A DNA stretch of 16,545 bases from contig JBBQKF010000068.1 in assembly GCA_038326615.1 (NCBI GenBank), positions 1 to 16,545 on the forward strand. Direction: 5' to 3'. Within the stretch, counting starts at the first letter, position 1; each line of letters begins with the position of its first letter. Below, piece after piece: positions 6,815 through 13,969 of this stretch. The notes below the pieces were generated by a model. It was given only the letters and a program-made list of their open reading frames with translations. It ran no database searches and was not told where the DNA came from. The position numbers and the translations under genes were made by a program. The stretch is from JBBQKF01 sp038326615 (GTDB lineage: Bacteria > Bacillota > Clostridia > Saccharofermentanales > UBA5734).

Positions 6815-9175
6815 TTATTTTATATTATTTTCAATAAACAAAATGATTTCATCGTAAGGAACCGGCTTACTTATATAATACCCCTGAACAAAATCGCATG
6901 AAAGTTCTCGTAGAATCTCAATCTGCCTTATGTCTTCAACACCTTCTGCAACTATTGTTATTCCAATATTATGTCCTAACATTATAATCGAGCTTGTCAT
7001 ATTGCGATTTTCAAAAATACTAGTTATATTATTTATGAATTCTCTATCGATTTTTAGAGTATCAATTGGTATTTTATTTATATAAGACAAAGATGAATAG
7101 CCAGTGCCAAAATCATCAAGAGCAATCCTGATGCCCATATCTTTAAGGCTCGTGAATACCGGTGTTATATTTTCTATATAATCCATAAATACATTTTCAG
7201 TAATTTCAATTTCAAGCCATTCCGGATTAATACTTTCTTCTTCAAGTGTTTTTTCAATTGTCAATGCATAGTTCGAACGCTTTAATTCTACTGGAGAAGC
7301 ATTTATAGACATTATATAATTCATATTATATTTTTCGTTTATCATCTTTATTGATCTGGAAGCGTTTCTTATAACCCACTCACCTATTTTAATAATCAGA
7401 CCAATTTCTTCTGCTATTCTTATAAATTCAGTAGGGCCTACATTACCAAGAACAGGATTCTCCCATCGTAATAATGCTTCAAATCCTTTTATTTTAGCTG
7501 TTTGTAATTCAATCTGAGGTTGATAAACCAAATGAAATTCATTATTATCGAGAGCCTTGTGCAAATAGTTTTCTATGTTCATACGTCTTTCTACAACAGA
7601 GTTCATGGCTTGCTTAAAATATCTGACAGTGTTTTTTCCATCAGCTTTTGCTGCATACATAGCGGTATCAGCACATTTTAATATAGTGTCAAAATCAATG
7701 CCATCATCTGGATATACACTTATTCCAATACTCATTGTTATAAACAAATCCCGATTTTGATTATGTAAAGGTGTTTTTAGTATATTTTCGATTGACATAA
7801 TTATTTCGGTCGTTTTTTCACGTTTTTCGTTGTCAGGCACAAGAATAATAAATTCATCTCCACCAATTCTAACAAATTTGAACTCAACAGGAATGTCATA
7901 TTGAATTTGCTGACAGAACTCAACGAGTATCTCATCGCCGAAAAGGTGCCCATACATATCATTGATATTTTTGAAATTATCAATATCAAAATACAAAATA
8001 CATATTTTATCAATTTTATCATTTATTACTGATTTCCACAATTTTTCATAAAGGTAAGTCCTGTTGTATAGCCCTGTTAAACTGTCATGATAAGCTATCT
8101 CTTCTAGTTTACGGTCCCTTTCAATAATATTTTTAACCATTAAGTTAAAGTTACTTGCAACATTATTAAATTCTTCATAATTTTGGTTTTCGTGAACAAA
8201 TTCAAGTTTGCCATTTGCAATATTTTTTGCTTGGTTATTAATGTCTTCAAGATCTCTGACAATCTTGTTAACTCTGACAATAGATAAAAATGTAAATAGA
8301 AATAAACAAAACGCAATCATAACAATCAATATGAAAATCATATTATTAACAAGATAAAATGTAACTTTATATGGTTCGTACACTATAACAAGCCAATGAG
8401 ATGTCTGTACCTCTGCTGCAGTAACAATCATATCAACATTGCTAAAATTTTTATAAAGATGCTCAGAATTATCTTTAAGCATTTTCTTAATCTCTGTGAT
8501 ATTTGGCTCAACCCTTCTTTGATCTACAAGAGTCTGGTTTTCATTAAGAATGAAAACACCGTGCGAATCAGTAAGTGATACTTCTATGTCCTCTCCATAT
8601 TCTTTGGAAAAATTAGTTGAAATACTCTTGATGTAATCCAAATTTAGATATCCAACAATAATTTTGGATTGTTCAATTATTGCAATAGTTAAAGTCGGTT
8701 TACCGGTTACTTTTGAAATAAATGGATCTGACCAATAAGTGTTTCTGGTCTTAATTAATTCCTCATAAAAGGCTTCGCCACTCCTATCCATCATTAGGTT
8801 GAAAGCTTGTGAAGGAAGAGTATATCTGACTTTGCCATTTATATCTAGAATTTCTATATTCTGAAAATATTTGCTGATATAGTTGAGCTCATTAATAGCA
8901 TTGTTAATTTTTGATGTATTAAAATTCGAATTTTCTGAAAACTTTACTAAAAGGCTAATATTTAACAACTCATAAACTGGTATTGCCAAAAGATTCTCCA
9001 TGTTTTTAGCAATCGTTACTGACATAATTTTATTTCTTCTTGATATTTCTTTGTTAAAATAATAATAAAAAGTTGTATTAAAAAGATATCCGACTATAAT
9101 AACGGGGACTAATATTGTTATAATATTTCCCAACAATATCGAGTTGAACATTTTTTTCGGATGCTTCATTTTCAT
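6815..9175 (-). CDS. Membrane sensor with Cache, GGDEF and EAL domains (c-di-GMP turnover)
   Basis: A two-pass membrane protein of 786 residues: helix at about 12-32, extracellular Cache-type sensor to about 270, second helix at about 273-300, a HAMP-like linker, GGDEF domain (about 360-520), EAL domain (about 535-780). The diguanylate cyclase motif RIGGDEF is intact (GGDEF 438-442), with DIDNFKNIND upstream. No RxxD inhibitory site lies at the usual position before it. The phosphodiesterase motifs are also intact: EALLRW (from 566), EITENV, DDFGTGYSSL, KIDREF, VAEGVED, QGYYISKP. Both making and breaking c-di-GMP are therefore possible. The start is ATG at 9175; a TTG at 9178 directly abuts the preceding stop. 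Translation is probably coupled to the upstream binding protein. Confidence 0.92.
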   Translation of the reverse strand: MKMKHPKKMFNSILLGNIITILVPVIIVGYLFNTTFYYYFNKEISRRNKIMSVTIAKNMENLLAIPVYELLNISLLVKFSENSNFNTSKINNAINELNYISKYFQNIEILDINGKVRYTLPSQAFNLMMDRSGEAFYEELIKTRNTYWSDPFISKVTGKPTLTIAIIEQSKIIVGYLNLDYIKSISTNFSKEYGEDIEVSLTDSHGVFILNENQTLVDQRRVEPNITEIKKMLKDNSEHLYKNFSNVDMIVTAAEVQTSHWLVIVYEPYKVTFYLVNNMIFILIVMIAFCLFLFTFLSIVRVNKIVRDLEDINNQAKNIANGKLEFVHENQNYEEFNNVASNFNLMVKNIIERDRKLEEIAYHDSLTGLYNRTYLYEKLWKSVINDKIDKICILYFDIDNFKNINDMYGHLFGDEILVEFCQQIQYDIPVEFKFVRIGGDEFIILVPDNEKREKTTEIIMSIENILKTPLHNQNRDLFITMSIGISVYPDDGIDFDTILKCADTAMYAAKADGKNTVRYFKQAMNSVVERRMNIENYLHKALDNNEFHLVYQPQIELQTAKIKGFEALLRWENPVLGNVGPTEFIRIAEEIGLIIKIGEWVIRNASRSIKMINEKYNMNYIMSINASPVELKRSNYALTIEKTLEEESINPEWLEIEITENVFMDYIENITPVFTSLKDMGIRIALDDFGTGYSSLSYINKIPIDTLKIDREFINNITSIFENRNMTSSIIMLGHNIGITIVAEGVEDIRQIEILRELSCDFVQGYYISKPVPYDEIILFIENNIK

Positions 9176-9178
9176 CAA

Positions 9179-10300
9179 TTACTCAACCTTACTGAATTTT
9201 CCATTCCTTATTTGATATAAAAATATATCTCTGCTAACGTCTCCATATTTGTCAAACCTCAATGCCTGTTGTAAACCTTCAAATACAATATTTTTATTCA
9301 ATTCATTCTTTAATGTTATAGAATTAAAGTCCGGTGAATTCTCAAGAGTTTTAAATAAGACCAGGAATGACTCATATGTTAATATAGATGAAAATGTTGG
9401 CTCCATACCATACCTGGAAATAAACTCGTTTTTAAAATTTACATATTTTTTTGATTTTGACTCATAGTCAATAAAATTAACACCATAATTGCCTTCAACT
9501 GCTTTCCCACCTCTTTTAAGAAGATCGTCTGTCATTGACCATGTTGGTAAAAATATTTTTTTTTGTACATTTTCAATTTTTAGAACCTGACAAAATGCAG
9601 CAACCTCATCGGCAGATGCCAATATTACAATGCTATCAGCATTCGATTTCTCAATTTCTTTTACAAATAAATGGTATTTGGAACTATTTTCTGAATCAAT
9701 TTTTGTTGAATATGAAATTTTTATATCAGTGTTTTCTATCCGCTGACTAAAAAACTCCATCCAACTAGTAGTAAATGCTGCATTGTAACTTGAGTATAAA
9801 ACTGAAATATTTTTCGTGTTGCTTTTTATAACTGCATCTGCAATAATATTTGCCTGTTCTTTGTTAGATGGAATTAATCTAAAAAAATAGTCATCTTTAC
9901 CACCAAGCGAATCCATTGACATTGTGGGGCTTATCATAAGAATTTTATTCTTATTAATATATGGAATAGTTAGTTCAGCAACTGCACTAATCATATGACC
10001 AATTATAGCAACAACGCCCTCTTCTTTAAACTCTTTATCAACTTTAAGAGCATCATTCATATTGCTATGATCATCTTTGGTTATCAATTGAACCTGTTGA
10101 CCTTTGATTCCACCTGAATTATTAATTTCGTCAACTGCAATTAAAGCAGCATACATCCCGCTAACGCCAAGTTCCGAATTAGATCCTGTTAAACCGGCCG
10201 CATAACCAATTTTGATTAGAGGTTTATTACAACCAGAAATCGCAATTGTTAACAACAGAATAAATATAAAAATACACTTAACACCAATTTCTTTTCTCAT
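9179..10300 (-). CDS. Lipoprotein, branched-chain amino-acid-type (Peripla_BP_6) binding protein
   Basis: An extracellular lipid-anchored type I solute-binding protein of 373 residues. The N-terminus is a basic stretch, a hydrophobic helix and a lipobox ISGC with C24 as the lipidated residue. The mature part has the LivJ-like pattern IGYAAGLTGSNSELGVSG, AVDEINNSGGIKGQQVQL, VVAIIGHMISAVA and ISPTMSMDS. No ABC permease or ATPase genes are near. The next gene begins three bases past its stop and carries an extracellular sensor domain plus GGDEF/EAL. The likely job is therefore to present a ligand to that receptor and not to feed a transporter (inference). No good Shine-Dalgarno precedes the ATG at 10300. 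Confidence 0.9.
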   Translation of the reverse strand: MRKEIGVKCIFIFILLLTIAISGCNKPLIKIGYAAGLTGSNSELGVSGMYAALIAVDEINNSGGIKGQQVQLITKDDHSNMNDALKVDKEFKEEGVVAIIGHMISAVAELTIPYINKNKILMISPTMSMDSLGGKDDYFFRLIPSNKEQANIIADAVIKSNTKNISVLYSSYNAAFTTSWMEFFSQRIENTDIKISYSTKIDSENSSKYHLFVKEIEKSNADSIVILASADEVAAFCQVLKIENVQKKIFLPTWSMTDDLLKRGGKAVEGNYGVNFIDYESKSKKYVNFKNEFISRYGMEPTFSSILTYESFLVLFKTLENSPDFNSITLKNELNKNIVFEGLQQALRFDKYGDVSRDIFLYQIRNGKFSKVE

Positions 10301-10315
10301 ATTTGTTCAATGATT

Positions 10316-10336
10316 ATTCTATAAATTATATAGAAT
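10316..10336 (-). promoter_or_regulatory. Perfect dyad overlapping a -10 box, upstream of the binding-protein gene
   Basis: ATTCTATA (10316-10323) and TATAGAAT (10329-10336) form a perfect 8-bp inverted repeat with a 5-base centre. On the minus strand TATAAT (10330-10325) lies inside it, placing the start of transcription near 10318, just before the ATG at 10300. A clear -35 is not seen (TGAAAG at 17 bp). A repressor bound here would block the promoter of the two-gene module. From 10337 to 10547 I see only AT-rich DNA, including a direct repeat AAAATTTGG. Confidence 0.45.
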
Positions 10337-10547
10337 CAATCAATATCCTTTCATTACAAAATTTGGTGCGACAAAATTTGGAAGGAGTCTATTTTTATTT
10401 CGTTTTTCGGGGAGAATAAATTTCAAAGACTAATTTTTAAAGTCAACACAATGAAATTATACTATCTATTTGGCAAATTAACAATCAAATTAAAATCCTT
10501 TGCCTTTAAATATAATAAATTAAAAGGTATTAGCTATTACTTAGAAT

Positions 10548-10564
10548 AGCTATTGTGTTAGCTC
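10548..10564. repeat. Remnant end of the MITE-like repeat family
   Basis: AGCTATTGTGTTAGCTC agrees at 12 of 17 positions with the right end of element C, read inward (GACTATCTCGTTAGCTC). It stops exactly where the 163-bp repeat copy 2 begins, so the junction falls within an element end. Confidence 0.4.
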
Positions 10565-10660
10565 TATGACCCAATGTCTCCAAATGTTTATTTCATAGGA
10601 GAAAATTTAAATAAAGAGGCGTTGAAAAACATTTTTCTAAATCCACCTAATAAAGCTTAA
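10565..10660 (+). pseudogene. 3'-terminal fragment of the CobW-type gene
   Basis: It repeats without a change the last 31 codons and stop of the gene at 5373-6575, with no start, promoter or upstream coding part. It is a displaced copy, not a gene. It forms the left part of repeat copy 2. Confidence 0.9.
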
Positions 10661-10685
10661 AATGACTATCTCGTCAACACAGAAA

Positions 10686-10720
10686 TTAATAAAACCAATC
10701 ATATTTCTTGGTTTTATTAA
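10686..10720. terminator. Terminator hairpin, second copy
   Basis: The same 13-bp perfect stem as at 6601-6635, with one base changed in the loop. It overlaps the stop codon (10719-10717) of the tocopherol-cyclase-like gene and so serves as that gene's terminator. Confidence 0.6.
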
Positions 10721-11922
10721 TTGACCGAATTTGAATATCCTACCATTTCAATACCAGCAACTATCCCATCCCCTTCATATATTTTCCCTGTTTTTTTATT
10801 GCAGAAAACAATATGAACTTTGCCTGATAATTCTTCCCTGATTTTTTTATTCATACTCCCAAGATCCGGAGCAATAAGTTCGCCATGGCTATTGGCTGAC
10901 GCCTTTATTATAAGAGATGCACTCCGCTTCTCTAATTCGGCAATAAAACCTTCAGAAGAAATTTCTTTCAGTTTGAACTTGCTTCTTGTATATGTAGCAA
11001 ACCGAAATTCCTCGCCATCGATGCAAAAATTACAAAGAAATCCTTCAAATTCAGTTCCTATAAATGGTATATCCGCCAGAGAAAAGACAATGCTTACAGT
11101 CTCATTATGAAAATGATTGCATTGCATCCAAATATATCTTTTTGGAAATGATCTGCCCCAATCCTTTTCGATATAACCACTCCCACAATCAAAAGACAAT
11201 AACGAATCTATTTCCCTCTTTTCAGACTCGTTACTATCATTTTCGGAAACACCACTTTTATTTTTAACATTTTCAATGTTTTTAATATCACCATTTTCAT
11301 CATTAATTTGATCATCTAATTTAGACTTGTTTTCTATATTCTCAGCATGTTCATTTATGATGCCTTTTAAAGCTTCATTATTATCGGGCTTAACATTATC
11401 ACAAATAAAATCATTTCTTTTACTATTTATAACAATATTCAAACTACCATCAACTCTGTGTTTCATGCTGATTAATCCATGATAACATTCCATCCAAGGA
11501 ATATATGAAAAAATACCCATAATATCAGGCATAAGAAATGTCTGTTTTATTGGGGTAAATTCTCCAAAAGCAAGTGTACCTTGGATATCACAAATAGAAT
11601 CTTTTAGATTTACTGATAAGTATTTATCGGTAAAAGTATTATCTCCGATTTTGACACAAAATGGATTATCGGTATAGGAAAACTCTTTTATAGAATATCT
11701 GCAATACCCTGTAATAACCTTGTCTTTTCCATTTGGATCAATTGTTTTATAAATGTATTGGACAAAACTATGAGAGTCTTTATCATAAAGACTGATTCCA
11801 GGAATGAAACTAATCATTGAATTGCAATCCGCACAAACCTGCTTATAATACCAACCTTCAAAATATTTGTCTGATTTATAATTGCCTTGAAACTCAATAG
11901 ATTTCTTTTTGAAAGCTTTCAT
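10717..11922 (-). CDS. Tocopherol-cyclase-like family protein
   Basis: It belongs to the family related to plant tocopherol cyclase. The bacterial members in Firmicutes have no known tocopherol pathway and no settled function, so the reaction is unknown. Family landmarks are YFEGWYYKQV (20-29), SFIPGIS (38-44), MECYHGLISM (144-153), GYIEKDWGRSFPKRYIWMQ (249-267) and the C-terminal GIVAGIEMVG. There is no signal peptide. At 401 residues it is roughly 70 longer than I expect for clostridial relatives. The excess is a hydrophilic Asn/Asp/Glu/Lys-rich stretch at about 169-240 that interrupts two conserved blocks. The start ATG at 11922 has GGAGAA eight bases upstream. The last codons and stop come from the 163-bp repeat, but the conserved region ends before the junction. 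Confidence 0.8.
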   Translation of the reverse strand: MKAFKKKSIEFQGNYKSDKYFEGWYYKQVCADCNSMISFIPGISLYDKDSHSFVQYIYKTIDPNGKDKVITGYCRYSIKEFSYTDNPFCVKIGDNTFTDKYLSVNLKDSICDIQGTLAFGEFTPIKQTFLMPDIMGIFSYIPWMECYHGLISMKHRVDGSLNIVINSKRNDFICDNVKPDNNEALKGIINEHAENIENKSKLDDQINDENGDIKNIENVKNKSGVSENDSNESEKREIDSLLSFDCGSGYIEKDWGRSFPKRYIWMQCNHFHNETVSIVFSLADIPFIGTEFEGFLCNFCIDGEEFRFATYTRSKFKLKEISSEGFIAELEKRSASLIIKASANSHGELIAPDLGSMNKKIREELSGKVHIVFCNKKTGKIYEGDGIVAGIEMVGYSNSVN

Positions 11923-12017
11923 AATATATATTCTCCATAAACTAGTTAGTCATAACATTTAAAATTGTAATATATGTTTGAATTTATAAGTTTTAGGTTT
12001 ACAATCTATATATAAAT

Positions 12018-12038
12018 AATCACTATAGTTTAGTGGTT
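12018..12038 (-). terminator. Weak hairpin after the four-helix membrane protein gene
   Basis: AATCACTA (12018-12025) pairs with TAGTGGTT (12031-12038), one pair being G-T, around a 5-base loop. On the minus strand it is followed by an AT-rich tract without a good T-run. It may end transcription of the upstream membrane protein gene or lie in the leader of the next gene. Confidence 0.35.
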
Positions 12039-12061
12039 ACAATGTAAAATACAAATTAGTT

Positions 12062-12562
12062 TTATTTAATTATTTTATAAGTGCTTTTTTTAGGTTTATA
12101 GTTCATATTGATTTTCATTGTTATTGCGTGTGCTACTAATAATAGCGGCATAAAATAGACAAGTTTGACATGTATTTCTAAAAAATTTATGTTTGGCAAT
12201 ACTAAATGAAGAAATCCTGTTTTTAAAAGAATAGCATCTATTACAACAAATAATAAGGTTATCATAAAAATCCATGCAATCACTTTTGTAATAATAGCAA
12301 AGTATTTCTTCTCTCTTTTTTCGAATTTATTGATTATCATTCTTGTCTTAAGAGATGTAATGGCTTTCTTCCTATCTTTAGCTAAAACGATATATAGTAA
12401 AGGTGAAATGAGAGTTAATATTCCTGCAAATAAATGTATTAAAGGCAATTTCCCCTCAAAATTAATAGACAGTGAAAGAAGAATCCCAAACAAAATAGTT
12501 GTGGTTGCAAAAAACATAAATGAGAAATGAAATTTGGAAAATGGTGTTTTTAGAAAATTCAT
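12062..12562 (-). CDS. Four-helix membrane protein of unknown function, cytochrome-b-like histidine pattern
   Basis: A 166-residue protein with predicted helices at about 13-32, 40-60, 88-112 and 132-150, a basic loop (62-87) and a basic tail. Histidines lie at the helix positions 12, 43, 131 and 145. This arrangement resembles small di-haem b-type membrane proteins (cytochrome b561-like or DUF4405-like). I cannot confirm haem binding from sequence alone. The ATG at 12562 has GGAAG almost touching it, which is poor spacing. A much stronger ribosome site serves a 4-codon frame just upstream. The gene stands alone between the nad operon and the tocopherol-cyclase-like gene and has its own promoter. 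Confidence 0.65.
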   Translation of the reverse strand: MNFLKTPFSKFHFSFMFFATTTILFGILLSLSINFEGKLPLIHLFAGILTLISPLLYIVLAKDRKKAITSLKTRMIINKFEKREKKYFAIITKVIAWIFMITLLFVVIDAILLKTGFLHLVLPNINFLEIHVKLVYFMPLLLVAHAITMKINMNYKPKKSTYKIIK

Positions 12563-12584
12563 ACTTCCGATTATATGATAATGT

Positions 12585-12599
12585 TTAAAACAAAATCAT
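12585..12599 (-). other. Four-codon leader ORF (MILF) with strong ribosome site
   Basis: On the minus strand GAGGAAGGGAG is followed after three bases by ATG ATT TTG TTT TAA. This ends 22 bases before the ATG of the four-helix membrane protein and in a different frame. It is either a true leader peptide controlling the next gene, or the mark of a small indel that separated the gene from its original start. Confidence 0.4.
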
Positions 12600-12687
12600 A
12601 AACTCCCTTCCTCGATTCTTAGTCAAAATATGTGATTGGAATATAGTGAATTATGCAATATAACTATTATCATAATTTATTAGTTCT

Positions 12688-12716
12688 ATTCTATTATTTA
12701 TAATTAACAATGTCAA
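12688..12716 (-). promoter_or_regulatory. Sigma-A promoter for the four-helix membrane protein gene
   Basis: -35 TTGACA (12716-12711), spacer 17 bp, -10 TAGAAT (12693-12688). Transcription would start near 12681, leaving a leader of about 120 bases that contains the MILF mini-ORF. Confidence 0.7.
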
Positions 12717-12770
12717 GAAAATAAACATATAAATTTATAGCAAATAAACCAGTAATCAAATTTATAAATT

Positions 12771-12847
12771 CATCGTACTTTCATCGTACTTTCATCGTAC
12801 TTTCATCGTACTTTCATCGTACTTTCATCGTAATTTCATCGCATTAT
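12771..12847. repeat. 11-bp tandem array, seven units
   Basis: Five perfect units of CATCGTACTTT (12771-12825) are followed by CATCGTAATTT and CATCGCATTAT. The last unit runs into TTTACTCAGT (12848-12857), the core motif of the ends of repeat elements A and B. The period is close to one helical turn, so the T-runs are in phase. It lies between nadC and the promoter of the four-helix membrane protein. Confidence 0.9.
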
Positions 12848-12923
12848 TTACTCAGTTCCAAAAAAAGAATTAGACAGTAAATTTATAAGAAAATTAAAAT
12901 AAAAACATTAAGCGAATACGAAC

Positions 12924-12967
12924 AATTATTTTTGAATCGCAAGCTAATTATTTTTAAATCGCAAGCT
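12924..12967. repeat. 22-bp tandem duplication at the 3' end of nadC
   Basis: 12924-12945 and 12946-12967 are the same 22 bases with one change (G at 12934, A at 12956). The second copy encodes the last seven codons of nadC. The junction of the two copies creates the stop codon TAG (12946-12944). Confidence 0.85.
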
Positions 12968-13780
12968 TATATCCAAAGCTTTAACAGTATGTGTAAGAGC
13001 GCCTATTGATATGATGTCAACTCCTGTCTTTGCGACCGACATTAAGTCCTTATCTCCCATGTTCCCTGATGCTTCAACAAGCGCTTTCCCTCTAATTAAT
13101 TTAACAGCTTTTGCCATCTGTTCAAGATTCATATTGTCAAGCATTATAATATCCGCCTTGAATTTCAAAGCTTCTTCAATCTGTTCGAAATTTTCAACCT
13201 CAACTTCTATTTTAAGTGTATGAGGTGCCATCTTACGAGCACTAGTAATAGCTTTGCCGATTCCTTCTGCTGCACTAATGTGGTTGTCCTTTATAAGGAT
13301 ACCATCGGAAAGATTAAATCTGTGATTTGAACCACCACCAGTTCTTACAGCATATTTTTCAATCATTCTAAGTCCAGGTGTTGTTTTCCTTGTATCAGCA
13401 ATTGCAGCTTTAGTTCCTTCAATTTGCTTGACTGCAATATTTGTTCTTGTCGCGATTCCAGATAGTTTTTGAAGATAATTAAGTGCAACTCTTTCTCCTG
13501 TTAGAATGTTTCTAGCACTGCCGCTTATTTTTGCAATTAAATCATCTTTTTTAACAGTATCGCCCTCTTTAATATGAAACTCAATTTCAATAAATTCATC
13601 TAATATCTCGAATACTCTTTGAACGATTGGTAATCCACAAATAATTCCGTCTTCTTTAGCAATAAAAATACCTTCAATTGTTTTGTCTTCGCTAACAGTA
13701 GACATCGTGGTAATATCTCCTGTTCCAATGTCTTCTTCTAAAGCACGTTTAATCATTTCATCAATGCTAAAATTATTCAT
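12944..13780 (-). CDS. nadC: Quinolinate phosphoribosyltransferase (decarboxylating)
   Basis: This cytosolic enzyme converts quinolinate and PRPP to nicotinate mononucleotide, CO2 and diphosphate, the third step of de novo NAD synthesis. It has the family motifs GDITT near the N-terminus, ADTRKTTPGLR, GGGSNHRFNLSDGILIKDNH, VEVENFEQ, IIMLDNM, VEASGNM and DIISIGALTHTV. The start is placed at the ATG at 13780, since AGGAG is nine bases upstream. An ATG at 13786 is only three bases from that site. The product is 278 residues, normal for the family. The C-terminus is set by a 22-bp tandem duplication. It is the last gene of the nadABC operon, and no clear terminator follows. Confidence 0.95.
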   Translation of the reverse strand: MNNFSIDEMIKRALEEDIGTGDITTMSTVSEDKTIEGIFIAKEDGIICGLPIVQRVFEILDEFIEIEFHIKEGDTVKKDDLIAKISGSARNILTGERVALNYLQKLSGIATRTNIAVKQIEGTKAAIADTRKTTPGLRMIEKYAVRTGGGSNHRFNLSDGILIKDNHISAAEGIGKAITSARKMAPHTLKIEVEVENFEQIEEALKFKADIIMLDNMNLEQMAKAVKLIRGKALVEASGNMGDKDLMSVAKTGVDIISIGALTHTVKALDISLRFKNN

Positions 13781-13786
13781 AATCAT

Positions 13787-13969
13787 ATTCTCCTATAATA
13801 TTCTTTTGGATAATGATTTTTATTATCCATTAGGCATCATTTTTATTTTATATTTATATAGAATTTTTATTTTATATAAATACAGCATTTTTTATTTTAT
13901 ATTTTTAAGCATTTTCATATCTTAATAACAACATGATTGTTTATAATGAAAATTTAATCCCTATTATAA
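13787..13969. promoter_or_regulatory. nadB-nadC spacer with a dyad and AT-rich repeats
   Basis: TGGATAAT (13807-13814) and ATTATCCA (13822-13829) form a perfect 8-bp dyad about 40 bp upstream of nadC. The sequence TTTTTATTTTATAT occurs three times (13840-13853, 13864-13877, 13889-13902). The long spacer is unusual inside a nad operon. It could hold an internal promoter or an operator, but no convincing -35/-10 pair is seen. Confidence 0.4.

Larger units (their letters stand above)
10565..10727. repeat. 163-bp direct repeat, copy 2
   Basis: One mismatch to 6480-6642. The left border abuts a remnant repeat end. The right border falls within the last three codons of the tocopherol-cyclase-like gene, whose final residues and stop codon are thus contributed by the repeat. 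The two copies enclose 3.9 kb that carries the binding-protein and GGDEF/EAL genes. Confidence 0.95.

Noticed and set aside
9179..10300. Part of a branched-chain amino acid ABC transporter operon
   Set aside because: No permease or ATPase gene occurs on either side within the window.
6643..10564. A complete integrative element with its own integrase
   Set aside because: Only the binding-protein and GGDEF/EAL genes lie between the repeats; no recombinase or replication gene is seen.
12771..12847. CRISPR-like array
   Set aside because: The 11-bp units are directly adjacent with no spacers, and no cas genes are present.
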